A program made the position numbers and the translations under genes. A stretch of 5,805 nt of DNA from Gammaproteobacteria bacterium (lineage in GTDB: Bacteria; Pseudomonadota; Gammaproteobacteria; DSM-16500). Shown one piece after another: positions 1 to 5,805 of this stretch. Numbering within the stretch: position 1 is the first letter of the stretch; every line of letters starts with the position of its first letter. Below the pieces are notes generated by a model, which saw only the letters and a program-made list of their open reading frames with translations, was not told the DNA's origin and ran no database searches. The stretch is taken from NCBI GenBank assembly GCA_013287235.1, contig JABDEF010000066.1:1-5805 (forward strand), in the 5' to 3' direction.

Positions 1-5
1 TAAAA

Positions 6-725
6 TTACAACGTTAACATCGTGGTTTCTATCCAATTTTTTGCATCAGTCAACACTTCTTCCGGTGTTCGATTTTTCGTTTCAATTGGAGGGCCAATGA
101 CCACACGAATGGTGCCGGGTATTTTATAAAATCCGCGTTTCGGCCAATGTCGTCCTGCATTATGTGCAACGGGGATAACAGGATGCTCGGTCGCAACGGC
201 CAAACGTGCGCCGCCCATCCGATATTTCCCTACTTGCCCGGGAGGAATACGCGTTCCTTCGGGGAAAACTAAAATCCATCTTCCTGCATTTAAACATTTT
301 TTACCTTTGGTGATGATTTGCTGCATGGCGTTCGAGGGATCATTTCGATTAATGGCAATCGGCTCAATGATCGCAAGCCCCCAGCCGAAAAAAGGAACCC
401 AAAGCAATTCTTTTTTTAAAATAATAGCTGCTTGATGAAATAACGTCGGCAAAAAAAACGTTTCCCAGGTAGATTGATGTTTACTTAAAACAATTCCCAC
501 ACGATCCTTCGGAATATTTTCTAAACCTTCGATAGTGTAATCCACACGGCAAAGTATTTTTAATAATCTCACCATCATATATGTCCATGACATAATGAAA
601 GCATGCCGCATGCGTAATGGAAGAATCCACAAGCAAAGACAAATAAAACTATAAATAAAAATCGTTGTGACCATGATGCTAGAAAAAATAAAGGAACGTA
701 CATATTGTGAAAATGTTTTTTTCAT
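6..725 (-). CDS. plsC: 1-acyl-sn-glycerol-3-phosphate acyltransferase (PlsC/LptA-like, membrane)
   Basis: A 239-residue PlsC-family lysophospholipid acyltransferase, expected to transfer an acyl chain to the sn-2 position of lysophosphatidic acid (or a related lysophospholipid) at the inner membrane. A hydrophobic segment at about residues 13-37 can anchor it. The catalytic motif reads KHQSTWE at 82-88, that is HX4E instead of the textbook HX4D; Glu here is usual for the proteobacterial subgroup found beside gmhB. FPEGTR (154-159) is the glycerophosphate-binding motif, PIAINR (122-127) matches the block with the conserved Arg, and VIPVA (183-187) is the fourth motif. The ATG start overlaps the gmhB stop as ATGA (4 bp), so translation is probably coupled, and it is the last gene visible in the glyQ-glyS-gmhB-plsC block. 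The stop lies 6 bases from the window edge, so any terminator is outside. Family assignment is firm; exact acceptor lipid is inferred. Confidence 0.93.
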   Translation of the reverse strand: MKKTFSQYVRSFIFSSIMVTTIFIYSFICLCLWILPLRMRHAFIMSWTYMMVRLLKILCRVDYTIEGLENIPKDRVGIVLSKHQSTWETFFLPTLFHQAAIILKKELLWVPFFGWGLAIIEPIAINRNDPSNAMQQIITKGKKCLNAGRWILVFPEGTRIPPGQVGKYRMGGARLAVATEHPVIPVAHNAGRHWPKRGFYKIPGTIRVVIGPPIETKNRTPEEVLTDAKNWIETTMLTL

Positions 726-1279
726 GAAACTTTAGCTCTTTCCGTATGTAAAATATATTCGACCGCTTTTTGAAGATTTTCAAAATGAGGGATGTCGCGA
801 TATTTGGGATTTTCCACGGTTTTTTCACCATTACTGGTTAAAACCAAGAGTGGTTTGCAAGGGAGTGTTAATGCCACCATCATATCGACTTCAGAATCTC
901 CAATAAAAAAAGTTTCTTTCAAGTCTCGCTGATATTTTTCTTGAATTTGATGAAATAATCCCAATTTCGGTTTTCGGCAGTTACATTGATCTTCGGGATG
1001 ATGTGGGCAATAGAAAATTTCTTCAATGGTGCCACCCAGCGCGGCTAATGCATGCAGGATTTTTTCATGGATGCGATTTAACATGGTAACATCAAATAAT
1101 CCACGACCCACACCCGATTGATTGGTTGCAACCACCACTTGATAGTGGTGTCGATTTAATTCTGCAATGGCTTCTAGGCTTCCTGGAATAAATATTAATT
1201 CATCCGGCGATTTGATATATGCGTAAGAGTCATAATTAATGACACCATCGCGATCTAGAATAATCAGTTTCTTGTTCAT
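722..1279 (-). CDS. gmhB: D-glycero-D-manno-heptose-1,7-bisphosphate 7-phosphatase
   Basis: A 185-residue cytoplasmic HAD-superfamily phosphatase, close to the family length of about 190. GmhB removes the C7 phosphate of heptose 1,7-bisphosphate on the way to ADP-heptose, the LPS inner-core precursor. HAD motif I is LDRDGVIN (8-15), with nucleophile Asp9 and acid/base Asp11. Motif II is ATNQSG (51-56). The structural zinc site that distinguishes GmhB is intact, with ligands Cys91, His93, Cys99 and Cys101 (pattern C-P-H-H-P-E-D-Q-C-N-C), followed by RKP, whose Arg/Lys recognise substrate. Motif IV is GDSEVDM (127-133). The ATG at 1279 is preceded by a modest GAAG ribosome-binding site (1287-1290) with 7-base spacing. 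It lies 70 bases downstream of glyS, separated by a hairpin, and overlaps plsC by 4 bp. Related histidinol-phosphate phosphatases share the fold, but the zinc loop and location favour GmhB. Confidence 0.95.
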   Translation of the reverse strand: MNKKLIILDRDGVINYDSYAYIKSPDELIFIPGSLEAIAELNRHHYQVVVATNQSGVGRGLFDVTMLNRIHEKILHALAALGGTIEEIFYCPHHPEDQCNCRKPKLGLFHQIQEKYQRDLKETFFIGDSEVDMMVALTLPCKPLLVLTSNGEKTVENPKYRDIPHFENLQKAVEYILHTERAKVS

Positions 1280-1306
1280 AGTGTGTCTTCTTACTATCTA
1301 CTTAAA

Positions 1307-1343
1307 TTTGTCATGCCAGCTAAAAGCATGCTGGCATGACAAA
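1307..1343. repeat. perfect 14-bp inverted repeat between glyS and gmhB (possible terminator/attenuator or REP-like element)
   Basis: The arms TTTGTCATGCCAGC (1307-1320) and its exact reverse complement (1330-1343) enclose a 9-base loop. The inner bases 1325-1332 (AGCATGCT) form a second, competing palindrome. Read on the minus strand the hairpin begins 6 bases after the glyS stop and is followed only by TTTAAG, a poor U-tract, so it is at best a weak intrinsic terminator. It may instead attenuate read-through into gmhB or protect the glyQS mRNA 3' end. A perfect GTCATGCCAGC-type palindrome in an intergenic gap also resembles the dispersed short palindromic repeats of many proteobacterial genomes; only one copy is present here. 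Confidence 0.75.
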
Positions 1344-1349
1344 AGTATC

Positions 1350-3446
1350 TTATATTAATGCAACATCCGCCACATGTAAAAATAATTCACGTAATTGTTT
1401 GAGCAGTAATAAACGATTTTCTCTTTGCGCTTTATTTTCTGTCATTACCAAAACCTTATCAAAAAAAGTATCGACAGGTTCACGCAAACTGGCAAGTGTT
1501 TTTAATATCTCTGTATACTGTCCTTTTTGAGACATCACGTATTCGCGTTTCGCGATCAATGCTTCATAAAGAACTTTTTCACTCTCGTGTTCAAAGAGAG
1601 AAGAATTTATCGTCTCTGCTACAAGATTTTCCGTATATTTTGATAAAATATTACTGACGCGCTTATTCGCGCTCGCAAGTGCCGCTGCTTCTTTCAGTTC
1701 ACGAAACTTGCATACTGCTTCAATACGTAGATGGATGTCATAAGGGTCTGTCAAATTTAAGCTTACGACGGAGGCAAAAATTTGTGGCGCAATATTTTTT
1801 TCTTGATAATAATGTTTTAAACGTTCCATCATAAATTGAAAAACATCTTGCACAGTATTTTTATTTTCTAATTTATTTTTATTTGTGTATTTTTGTTCTG
1901 CCATACGAATGCATTCATATAAATCTAAATTAATTTTTTCCTCAATTAAAATACGTAAAATACCTAATGCAGCACGTCGTAATCCTAAAGGATCTTTATC
2001 ACCAGTGGGTAAAAGATTTATGCCAAACATACCTACCAAAGTATCTAAACGATCGGCGATTGCAAGAATTCTTCCTATCCCACCTTTAGGTAGTCTATCG
2101 CCAGAAAATTTAGGAAAATATTGTTCTCTCAGAGCAAGGCAAATATCATTCGGCAGCGCCTCACTTTGCGCGTAATAATACCCTGCAATACCTTGTAATT
2201 CAGGAAATTCGCCGACAAGTTGCGTGGATAAATCTGCTTTACTCAAACGTGCAGCATTTTCTGCTTCACTCGCATTTACATTTAAGTCTTTGGCTATTTT
2301 AGAGCTGAGTGATGCAATGCGTTCTGTTTTATCATACAGAGTGCCTAATTTATTTTGGAATAAAATATGTTTTAGTAGTTCGACACGATCTGTTAGTTTA
2401 ACTTTTTGATCGGTTTCATAAAAAAATGCGGCATCCGCAAGTCGAGCACGTAAAACACGTTCATTGCCATGAATGACATGTTTCGGTTCTTTACTTTCAA
2501 TATTGCTGATGGTCACAAAATAAGGGAGAAGTGAGTTATATTCATTTTCATTATTTCTGTTGGATTTAAATATAGGAAAATAACGTTGGTGATCTATCAT
2601 TGCAGATATTAATGCTTCTGCTGGGACATTTTCTAAAAAAGATTCATCAAATTGTCCTAGGAGTGCAACTGGCCACTCAACTAACCCGGTGACTTCTTCT
2701 AATAAATTCTTAAATTCTACTAAATTTTCTAAAGTTTTTACGGTTCCTTTTTCTGCACTTATTTTTTCTGCATCTTCTAAAATTTTCTTTTCCCTCTCTT
2801 CGAAATTGGCTATGACATAAGCACCTTTTAAGATCTTTTCATAATCCAGAGGCGCAGTGATGGAAAGCCACCCTTCACTTAAAAAACGATGTCCGCGCGT
2901 TTTTCGGTCCGCGCGTACGCCCAAAATTTCTGCGGGGATAACGTTATTTCCATATAATAGAATGACGGAATGTACCGGACGTATAAACTGAATATGACCC
3001 TCATTCCAACGCATGCGTTTTGAAATCGGTAAATTTGCGAGAGCTTGATTGACAATATCGGGCAAACATGTTTCGACAGATTTTCCTTCCACCGTTTGTT
3101 TAAAGCCAACCCATTCACCTTGGGCGTTCTTAATCGTGATCAATTGTTCTGGCTCTACCCCTAAAGAATTCGCGAAACCGATGCATGCTTTCGTCGGTTT
3201 ACCTTGATCAAAAGCTGTGGAAAGCAGCGGACCGCGGCGCTCGATGGCTGCATCCGGTTGCTTTTCACTTAAATCATGCACCAACACAGCCAATCTTCTA
3301 GGTGTTGCAAAAAAATCTGCGTGCTTAAAAGTAAGATTGGCATTTTTTAAGCCTTTTTCGATTTCCAGACGAAAGCTTTCTCCTAATCGTTTGAGCGCTT
3401 TCGGTGGTAATTCTTCCGTATGAATTTCAACGAGGAAATCACGCAT
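1350..3446 (-). CDS. glyS: glycine-tRNA ligase beta subunit
   Basis: The 698-residue beta chain of the bacterial alpha2beta2 glycyl-tRNA synthetase (E. coli GlyS is about 689). It binds tRNA-Gly and, with the alpha chain encoded just upstream, charges it with glycine in the cytoplasm. Family landmarks run the full length: N-terminal [14 protein letters not shown] (5-18, with His where most homologues have Gly), RRLAVLV (50-56), RMRWNEG (144-150), RPVHS (156-160), RGHRFLS (184-190), [13 protein letters not shown] (254-266), HQRYFP (286-291), [14 protein letters not shown] (326-339), GEFPELQG (412-419), [18 protein letters not shown] (451-468) and [14 protein letters not shown] (482-495). The C-terminal helical anticodon-binding domain ends with FFDKVLVM and a conserved ADVALI tail. 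The start overlaps the glyQ end by 8 bp and has a strong GAGGAG site, so the two subunits are probably made in matched amounts. No break or missing segment is apparent. Confidence 0.98.
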   Translation of the reverse strand: MRDFLVEIHTEELPPKALKRLGESFRLEIEKGLKNANLTFKHADFFATPRRLAVLVHDLSEKQPDAAIERRGPLLSTAFDQGKPTKACIGFANSLGVEPEQLITIKNAQGEWVGFKQTVEGKSVETCLPDIVNQALANLPISKRMRWNEGHIQFIRPVHSVILLYGNNVIPAEILGVRADRKTRGHRFLSEGWLSITAPLDYEKILKGAYVIANFEEREKKILEDAEKISAEKGTVKTLENLVEFKNLLEEVTGLVEWPVALLGQFDESFLENVPAEALISAMIDHQRYFPIFKSNRNNENEYNSLLPYFVTISNIESKEPKHVIHGNERVLRARLADAAFFYETDQKVKLTDRVELLKHILFQNKLGTLYDKTERIASLSSKIAKDLNVNASEAENAARLSKADLSTQLVGEFPELQGIAGYYYAQSEALPNDICLALREQYFPKFSGDRLPKGGIGRILAIADRLDTLVGMFGINLLPTGDKDPLGLRRAALGILRILIEEKINLDLYECIRMAEQKYTNKNKLENKNTVQDVFQFMMERLKHYYQEKNIAPQIFASVVSLNLTDPYDIHLRIEAVCKFRELKEAAALASANKRVSNILSKYTENLVAETINSSLFEHESEKVLYEALIAKREYVMSQKGQYTEILKTLASLREPVDTFFDKVLVMTENKAQRENRLLLLKQLRELFLHVADVALI

Positions 3447-4359
3447 GTTTTTTGCTCCTCATCTTTTTGATCAGCGGAAATTCTAGTTTTTCTCGCATCG
3501 CGTAATAGCTTTCTGCAACTGCTTTCGCAAGACGGCGAATTTTTAAAATATATTGTTGTCTTTCTGTGACAGAAATCGCGCGTCTTGCATCTAATAAATT
3601 AAATGTGTGCGAGGCTTTCATCACCATTTCATACGCAGGAAGCGGTAAATGTAATGCAATGAGACGTATGCTTTCTTGTTCATATGCATTGAATTGTTCA
3701 AATAAAAGAGGGACATTGGCTTCTTCAAAATTATATTTCGACATTTCCACTTCATTTTGATGAAATACATCGCCATACGTCACGATGGTACCTTCTTGAT
3801 TTTTCGTCCAGACGAGATCATAAATATTATCTTTTTCTTGTAAAGGCATCGCGAGTCGTTCAAGGCCGTAAGTTATCTCACCAGTGACAGGCTTACATTC
3901 TTGCCCCCCGACTTGTTGAAAATAGGTAAATTGTGAAATTTCCATACCATTCAACCACACTTCCCAGCCTAATCCCCAAGCACCTAAAGTGGGCGCTTCC
4001 CAATTATCTTCGACGAAGCGAATGTCATCGACTAAAGGATCAATTCCAAGACTTTTTAAAGATTGAAGATAAAGATCTTGGATATCGATAGGAGAAGGTT
4101 TCAAAACCACTTGAAATTGAAAATAATGCTGGACTCGGTTGGGATTTTCACCATAACGTCCATCGGTCGGTCGGCGACTCGGTTGTACATAGGCGGCCCG
4201 CCAAGGTTCAGGACCAATCGCAAGTAAAAAAGTTGCAGGATGAAAGGTTCCCGCACCGATTTCAATATCGTAAGGTTGAACGATGACGCAGCCTTGCTCC
4301 GCCCAGAAATTTTGTAAGGTTGCGATCATGCCTTGTAGGGTTTTCACGTCGTTTTTCAT
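3439..4359 (-). CDS. glyQ: glycine-tRNA ligase alpha subunit
   Basis: The 306-residue alpha chain of tetrameric glycyl-tRNA synthetase (E. coli GlyQ is 303), a class II aminoacyl-tRNA synthetase catalytic subunit that forms glycyl-adenylate. The sequence follows the family closely: [10 protein letters not shown] (22-31), [10 protein letters not shown] (35-44), class II motif 2 region [16 protein letters not shown] (60-75), [10 protein letters not shown] (81-90), [20 protein letters not shown] (115-134), [14 protein letters not shown] (136-149), the class II motif 3 region [15 protein letters not shown] (157-171), and [11 protein letters not shown] (195-205). The ATG at 4359 gives the normal family N-terminus, though its ribosome-binding site is weak (GAG at 4365-4367, 5 bases before the ATG). 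It is the first gene of the minus-strand block, with a consensus -10 element just upstream. The predicted leader is only about 23 nt, leaving no room for a T-box riboswitch. Confidence 0.98.
   Translation of the reverse strand: MKNDVKTLQGMIATLQNFWAEQGCVIVQPYDIEIGAGTFHPATFLLAIGPEPWRAAYVQPSRRPTDGRYGENPNRVQHYFQFQVVLKPSPIDIQDLYLQSLKSLGIDPLVDDIRFVEDNWEAPTLGAWGLGWEVWLNGMEISQFTYFQQVGGQECKPVTGEITYGLERLAMPLQEKDNIYDLVWTKNQEGTIVTYGDVFHQNEVEMSKYNFEEANVPLLFEQFNAYEQESIRLIALHLPLPAYEMVMKASHTFNLLDARRAISVTERQQYILKIRRLAKAVAESYYAMREKLEFPLIKKMRSKKHA
3455..3460 (-). promoter_or_regulatory. strong ribosome-binding site of glyS inside the glyQ 3' end
   Basis: On the minus strand GAGGAG lies 8 bases before the glyS ATG at 3446, within the last codons of glyQ. 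It fixes the glyS start and explains efficient translation despite the 8-bp gene overlap. It is the best Shine-Dalgarno match in the window. Confidence 0.85.
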
Positions 4360-4388
4360 GGATGCTCGAATATATTAATTGAATCGAG

Positions 4389-4417
4389 ATTATATAGTTT
4401 TTGTTATTTTCGCGAAA
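4389..4417 (-). promoter_or_regulatory. putative glyQS promoter with consensus -10
   Basis: On the minus strand a perfect TATAAT lies at 4394-4389. With a 17-base spacer the -35 position is 4417-4412, reading TTTCGC, which matches TTGACA only at the first two bases. Transcription would start near 4382, giving a leader of about 23 nt. The -35 position falls on a 10-bp palindrome shared with the divergent gene, so an activator or repressor may act here. The -10 is well supported; the -35 is not. Confidence 0.5.
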
Positions 4418-4435
4418 GCAGGGTTGTGAGATAAT
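4408..4435 (+). promoter_or_regulatory. possible weak promoter of the acylase gene
   Basis: GATAAT (4430-4435) is a 5/6 match to the sigma-70 -10 element and lies about 33 bases before the ATG. With a 16-base spacer the -35 position reads TTTCGC (4408-4413), a poor match lying in the same palindrome as the glyQ -35 position. The start would be near 4442, just upstream of the ribosome-binding site. Support is limited to the -10 match and position. Confidence 0.3.
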
Positions 4436-4452
4436 CTATTTTTTTACACGCG

Positions 4453-4459
4453 AAGGGAG
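4453..4459 (+). promoter_or_regulatory. ribosome-binding site of the acylase gene
   Basis: AAGGGAG sits 8 bases before the ATG at 4468, a good purine-rich Shine-Dalgarno match at normal spacing. It supports this start, which is also the one that gives a complete signal peptide. Confidence 0.8.
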
Positions 4460-4467
4460 ATTATCGC

Positions 4468-5475
4468 ATGAAAAAACTTGTTCTAGGACTTTCAGCATCT
4501 CTTTTTTCCATTTTTTTATCTTTTGAAAATAACGTTTACGCATGTACCGATTTTCGTCTGACGGCGAAGGATGGTACGGTGATCGTGACGCGCAGTTTAG
4601 AGTTTGCACAAGATCTTAAATCGGAATTGCGAAGTTCAAATCGCGATAGAGTGTTTAGTATGGCCGCGCCCAACGGCAAACCAGGTTTGTATTGGAAAGC
4701 AAAATACGGTTATGTCTTTTTGGATGCTTTGAATGCCGATGTTGCAATGGATGGCATGAATGAACAAGGATTAAGTGTTGAAATCCTTTATTTGCCTGGG
4801 TATGCGAAATATCAAGCTGTTCCAGCGAATGAAGAAACCAAAGTACTTCCTTATGCGCATTTTGGTGATTGGGTTTTGAGTAATTTTAAAACAATCGACG
4901 AAGTTCGTGCGGCACTCCCCAATGTCTATGTGGTGCAAGAAAAAACACCGGGTTTTGGTGATACGATATTTCCAGTGCATTATGCCATTTATGATGCGAG
5001 TGGTAATGGATTGGTAGTGGAATATGTCGATGGCAAAATGCATGTGTATGACAATAAAATAGGTATTATGACTAACTCGCCCACTTATGATTGGCATTTG
5101 CATAATTTAGCCAATTATACGAATTTAGCGCCCGTTAATCCGCCAGAAGTGATAGATAATGGCGAGAAATTTGGTGCAACGGGACAAGGGTTTGGTATGT
5201 TGGGCTTACCCGGTGATATCAGTCCTCCGTCACGCTTTGTGAAAACAGCTGTTTTAACGCGTACTGCGATTCCAGCCGCAGATGCAGTAGGTGAGTTAAA
5301 TTTGGCTGAGCATATTATAAATAACGTGGATATTCCATTGGGTTTAGCAAGAGAGTTGCAAAAAGGAAATCAACCTACCAATGATGTGACACAGTGGGTG
5401 GTATTTAAGGATTTGACGAATAAAAAATTATACTATCGTACCTATAATGATTTAACCTTGCGCTTTTTTTTCTGA
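4468..5475 (+). CDS. exported choloylglycine hydrolase-family amidase (penicillin V acylase-like), 3' end replaced
   Basis: A 335-residue Ntn hydrolase of the linear amide C-N hydrolase family, which includes bile salt hydrolases and penicillin V acylases. A signal peptide spans 1-25: Lys2-Lys3, a hydrophobic core, then VYA before the cut. Cleavage there exposes Cys26, the expected N-terminal nucleophile. Other catalytic-site positions are recognisable: Arg42 (Cys+16, in TRSLEF), Asn98 in DGMNEQGL, Asn203 in TNSPTYDWHL and Arg256 in PPSRFVK. It should act in the periplasm on an amide such as penicillin V, an N-acyl homoserine lactone or a conjugated bile salt; the substrate cannot be told from sequence. 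The family core is followed up to YYRTYNDLTLR (322-332), then the frame gives FFF and stops in DNA that on the other strand is prlC coding sequence. Homologues normally continue for some tens of residues, so the protein is probably C-terminally truncated. Whether it remains active is unknown. Confidence 0.85.
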   Translation: MKKLVLGLSASLFSIFLSFENNVYACTDFRLTAKDGTVIVTRSLEFAQDLKSELRSSNRDRVFSMAAPNGKPGLYWKAKYGYVFLDALNADVAMDGMNEQGLSVEILYLPGYAKYQAVPANEETKVLPYAHFGDWVLSNFKTIDEVRAALPNVYVVQEKTPGFGDTIFPVHYAIYDASGNGLVVEYVDGKMHVYDNKIGIMTNSPTYDWHLHNLANYTNLAPVNPPEVIDNGEKFGATGQGFGMLGLPGDISPPSRFVKTAVLTRTAIPAADAVGELNLAEHIINNVDIPLGLARELQKGNQPTNDVTQWVVFKDLTNKKLYYRTYNDLTLRFFF

Positions 5476-5805
5476 CGGCAAATCAACACCCGCAAGACGA
5501 AAATCACGCAAATCGTTTTCGATCACTTTACGTTCTTCCGCATTCAATGTTTCAAAATTGCCACTTTCTGCAATTTGTTTCGTTGCATTATAAAGTTTTT
5601 CATTTTGTAATAATTCGGTGTGATATTCCGTCAACAAAGGAATACACGCATTATAAGCCGCACGTATTTTTTCTGATTCCATCACACCATGTAAATGCGC
5701 GAAGGGAGACCAAAATCGAGATAAATCATCTTCCATATCTTCTATGGATAACATCAGATTTTGATAGGTAAAATGGGAATTTTCTAATAAACGATTCAGT
5801 ATTGA
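5452..5805 (-). pseudogene. prlC: oligopeptidase A N-terminal fragment (M3 peptidase remnant), 5' end outside the window
   Basis: The minus-strand frame is open from the right edge for 117 codons and stops at 5452. Its first codons (SILNRLLENS, then FTYQNLM) precede the internal ATG at 5754, so that Met is not the true start. Landmarks of the helical N-terminal region of OpdA/PrlC are clear: DDLSRFWSPFAHLHGV, LLTEYHTELLQNEKLY, LNAEERKVIENDLRDF and LAGVDLPSEKKA. By recalled comparison with E. coli PrlC this covers about residues 35-150 of 680. After EKKA the frame reads only QG and stops, where homologues continue with an Arg/Gln-rich turn and the rest of the enzyme. The zinc-binding HEXXH catalytic domain is entirely missing, so this copy cannot be a working cytoplasmic oligopeptidase. 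The last 24 bp overlap the acylase gene tail to tail. Neither shifted frame restores OpdA beyond the T8/A8 run, so a simple sequencing frameshift does not explain it. Confidence 0.85.
5459..5464. other. inferred recombination/deletion junction between acylase gene and prlC
   Basis: Left of this point the plus strand encodes the acylase (NDLTLR). Right of it the minus strand encodes OpdA (LPSEKKA). The two identities meet within a few bases at TTGCGCT. If the lost OpdA codon after EKKA was Arg (CGC or CGT), then CGC or GCGC would have been shared by both parent sequences, a microhomology of 3-4 bp. No insertion sequence, terminal repeat or integrase site is visible here. Confidence 0.65.

Noticed and set aside
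2879..3118. 79-codon minus-strand open frame inside glyS in another frame
   Set aside because: GlyS motifs run continuously through this stretch in the main frame, so this is a shadow. The plus-strand frames across glyS and glyQ were dropped for the same reason.
4430..4465. 8-bp inverted repeat GATAATCT (4430-4437) / AGATTATC (4458-4465) as a hairpin hiding the acylase ribosome-binding site
   Set aside because: If GATAAT is the -10, the left arm is not transcribed. The right arm overlaps only the last two bases of the Shine-Dalgarno sequence, and AT-rich 8-mers of this kind occur by chance.
4360..4467. T-box riboswitch or other structured leader for glyQS
   Set aside because: The consensus -10 at 4389-4394 leaves a leader of only about 23 nt, and the whole gap is 108 bases shared with a divergent gene.
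4771..5103. 110-codon minus-strand open frame inside the acylase gene
   Set aside because: It lies wholly antisense to a gene with clear family motifs and has no recognisable domain; it is a shadow frame.
5464..5472. A sequencing frameshift in the T8 run as the cause of both early stops
   Set aside because: Reading the other frames beyond the run on either strand gives neither acylase C-terminal nor OpdA sequence, so a length error in the run cannot restore either gene.
5547..5771. 74-codon plus-strand open frame near the right edge
   Set aside because: It is antisense to the clear oligopeptidase A fragment and has no credible domain.

Overview
The window is about 5.8 kb of AT-rich DNA that reads like a chromosomal segment of a gammaproteobacterium, perhaps a Legionellales-type lineage. 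That placement is inferred from the low GC content, the protein flavour and the gene order; it was not tested by any search. Most of the window is ordinary core metabolism. No mobile element, CRISPR array, rRNA or tRNA is visible.

Region 1 (bases 6-4359, minus strand) is the block glyQ - glyS - gmhB - plsC in transcription order. It encodes the two subunits of the tetrameric glycyl-tRNA synthetase, the heptose-bisphosphate phosphatase of LPS core precursor synthesis, and a membrane lysophospholipid acyltransferase. The same order, with an extra small gene, is found near the Pseudomonas aeruginosa origin (PA0009-PA0008-PA0006-PA0005). glyQ/glyS overlap by 8 bp and gmhB/plsC by 4 bp (ATGA), so each pair is probably translationally coupled. 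The only gap in the block, between glyS and gmhB, holds a perfect 14-bp-arm hairpin that may be a terminator or attenuator, or a dispersed palindromic repeat.

Region 2 (4360-4467) is a short divergent promoter region between glyQ and a plus-strand gene. It has a consensus TATAAT for glyQ, a weaker GATAAT for the other gene, and a 10-bp palindrome placed almost symmetrically between them.

Region 3 (4468-5475, plus strand) encodes an exported choloylglycine hydrolase / penicillin V acylase-type Ntn hydrolase. Its catalytic Cys lies immediately after the predicted signal peptide.

Region 4 (5452-5805, minus strand) is an N-terminal fragment of oligopeptidase A (an M3 metallopeptidase), open at the right edge of the window. 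It ends abruptly after roughly residue 150 of about 680 and lacks the whole catalytic domain. The same point is where the acylase gene loses its family C-terminus. The two convergent genes therefore appear fused tail to tail at one breakpoint near 5459-5464, most simply by a deletion that removed both 3' ends. This junction is the most noteworthy thing here; I see no evidence of a new multi-gene system.
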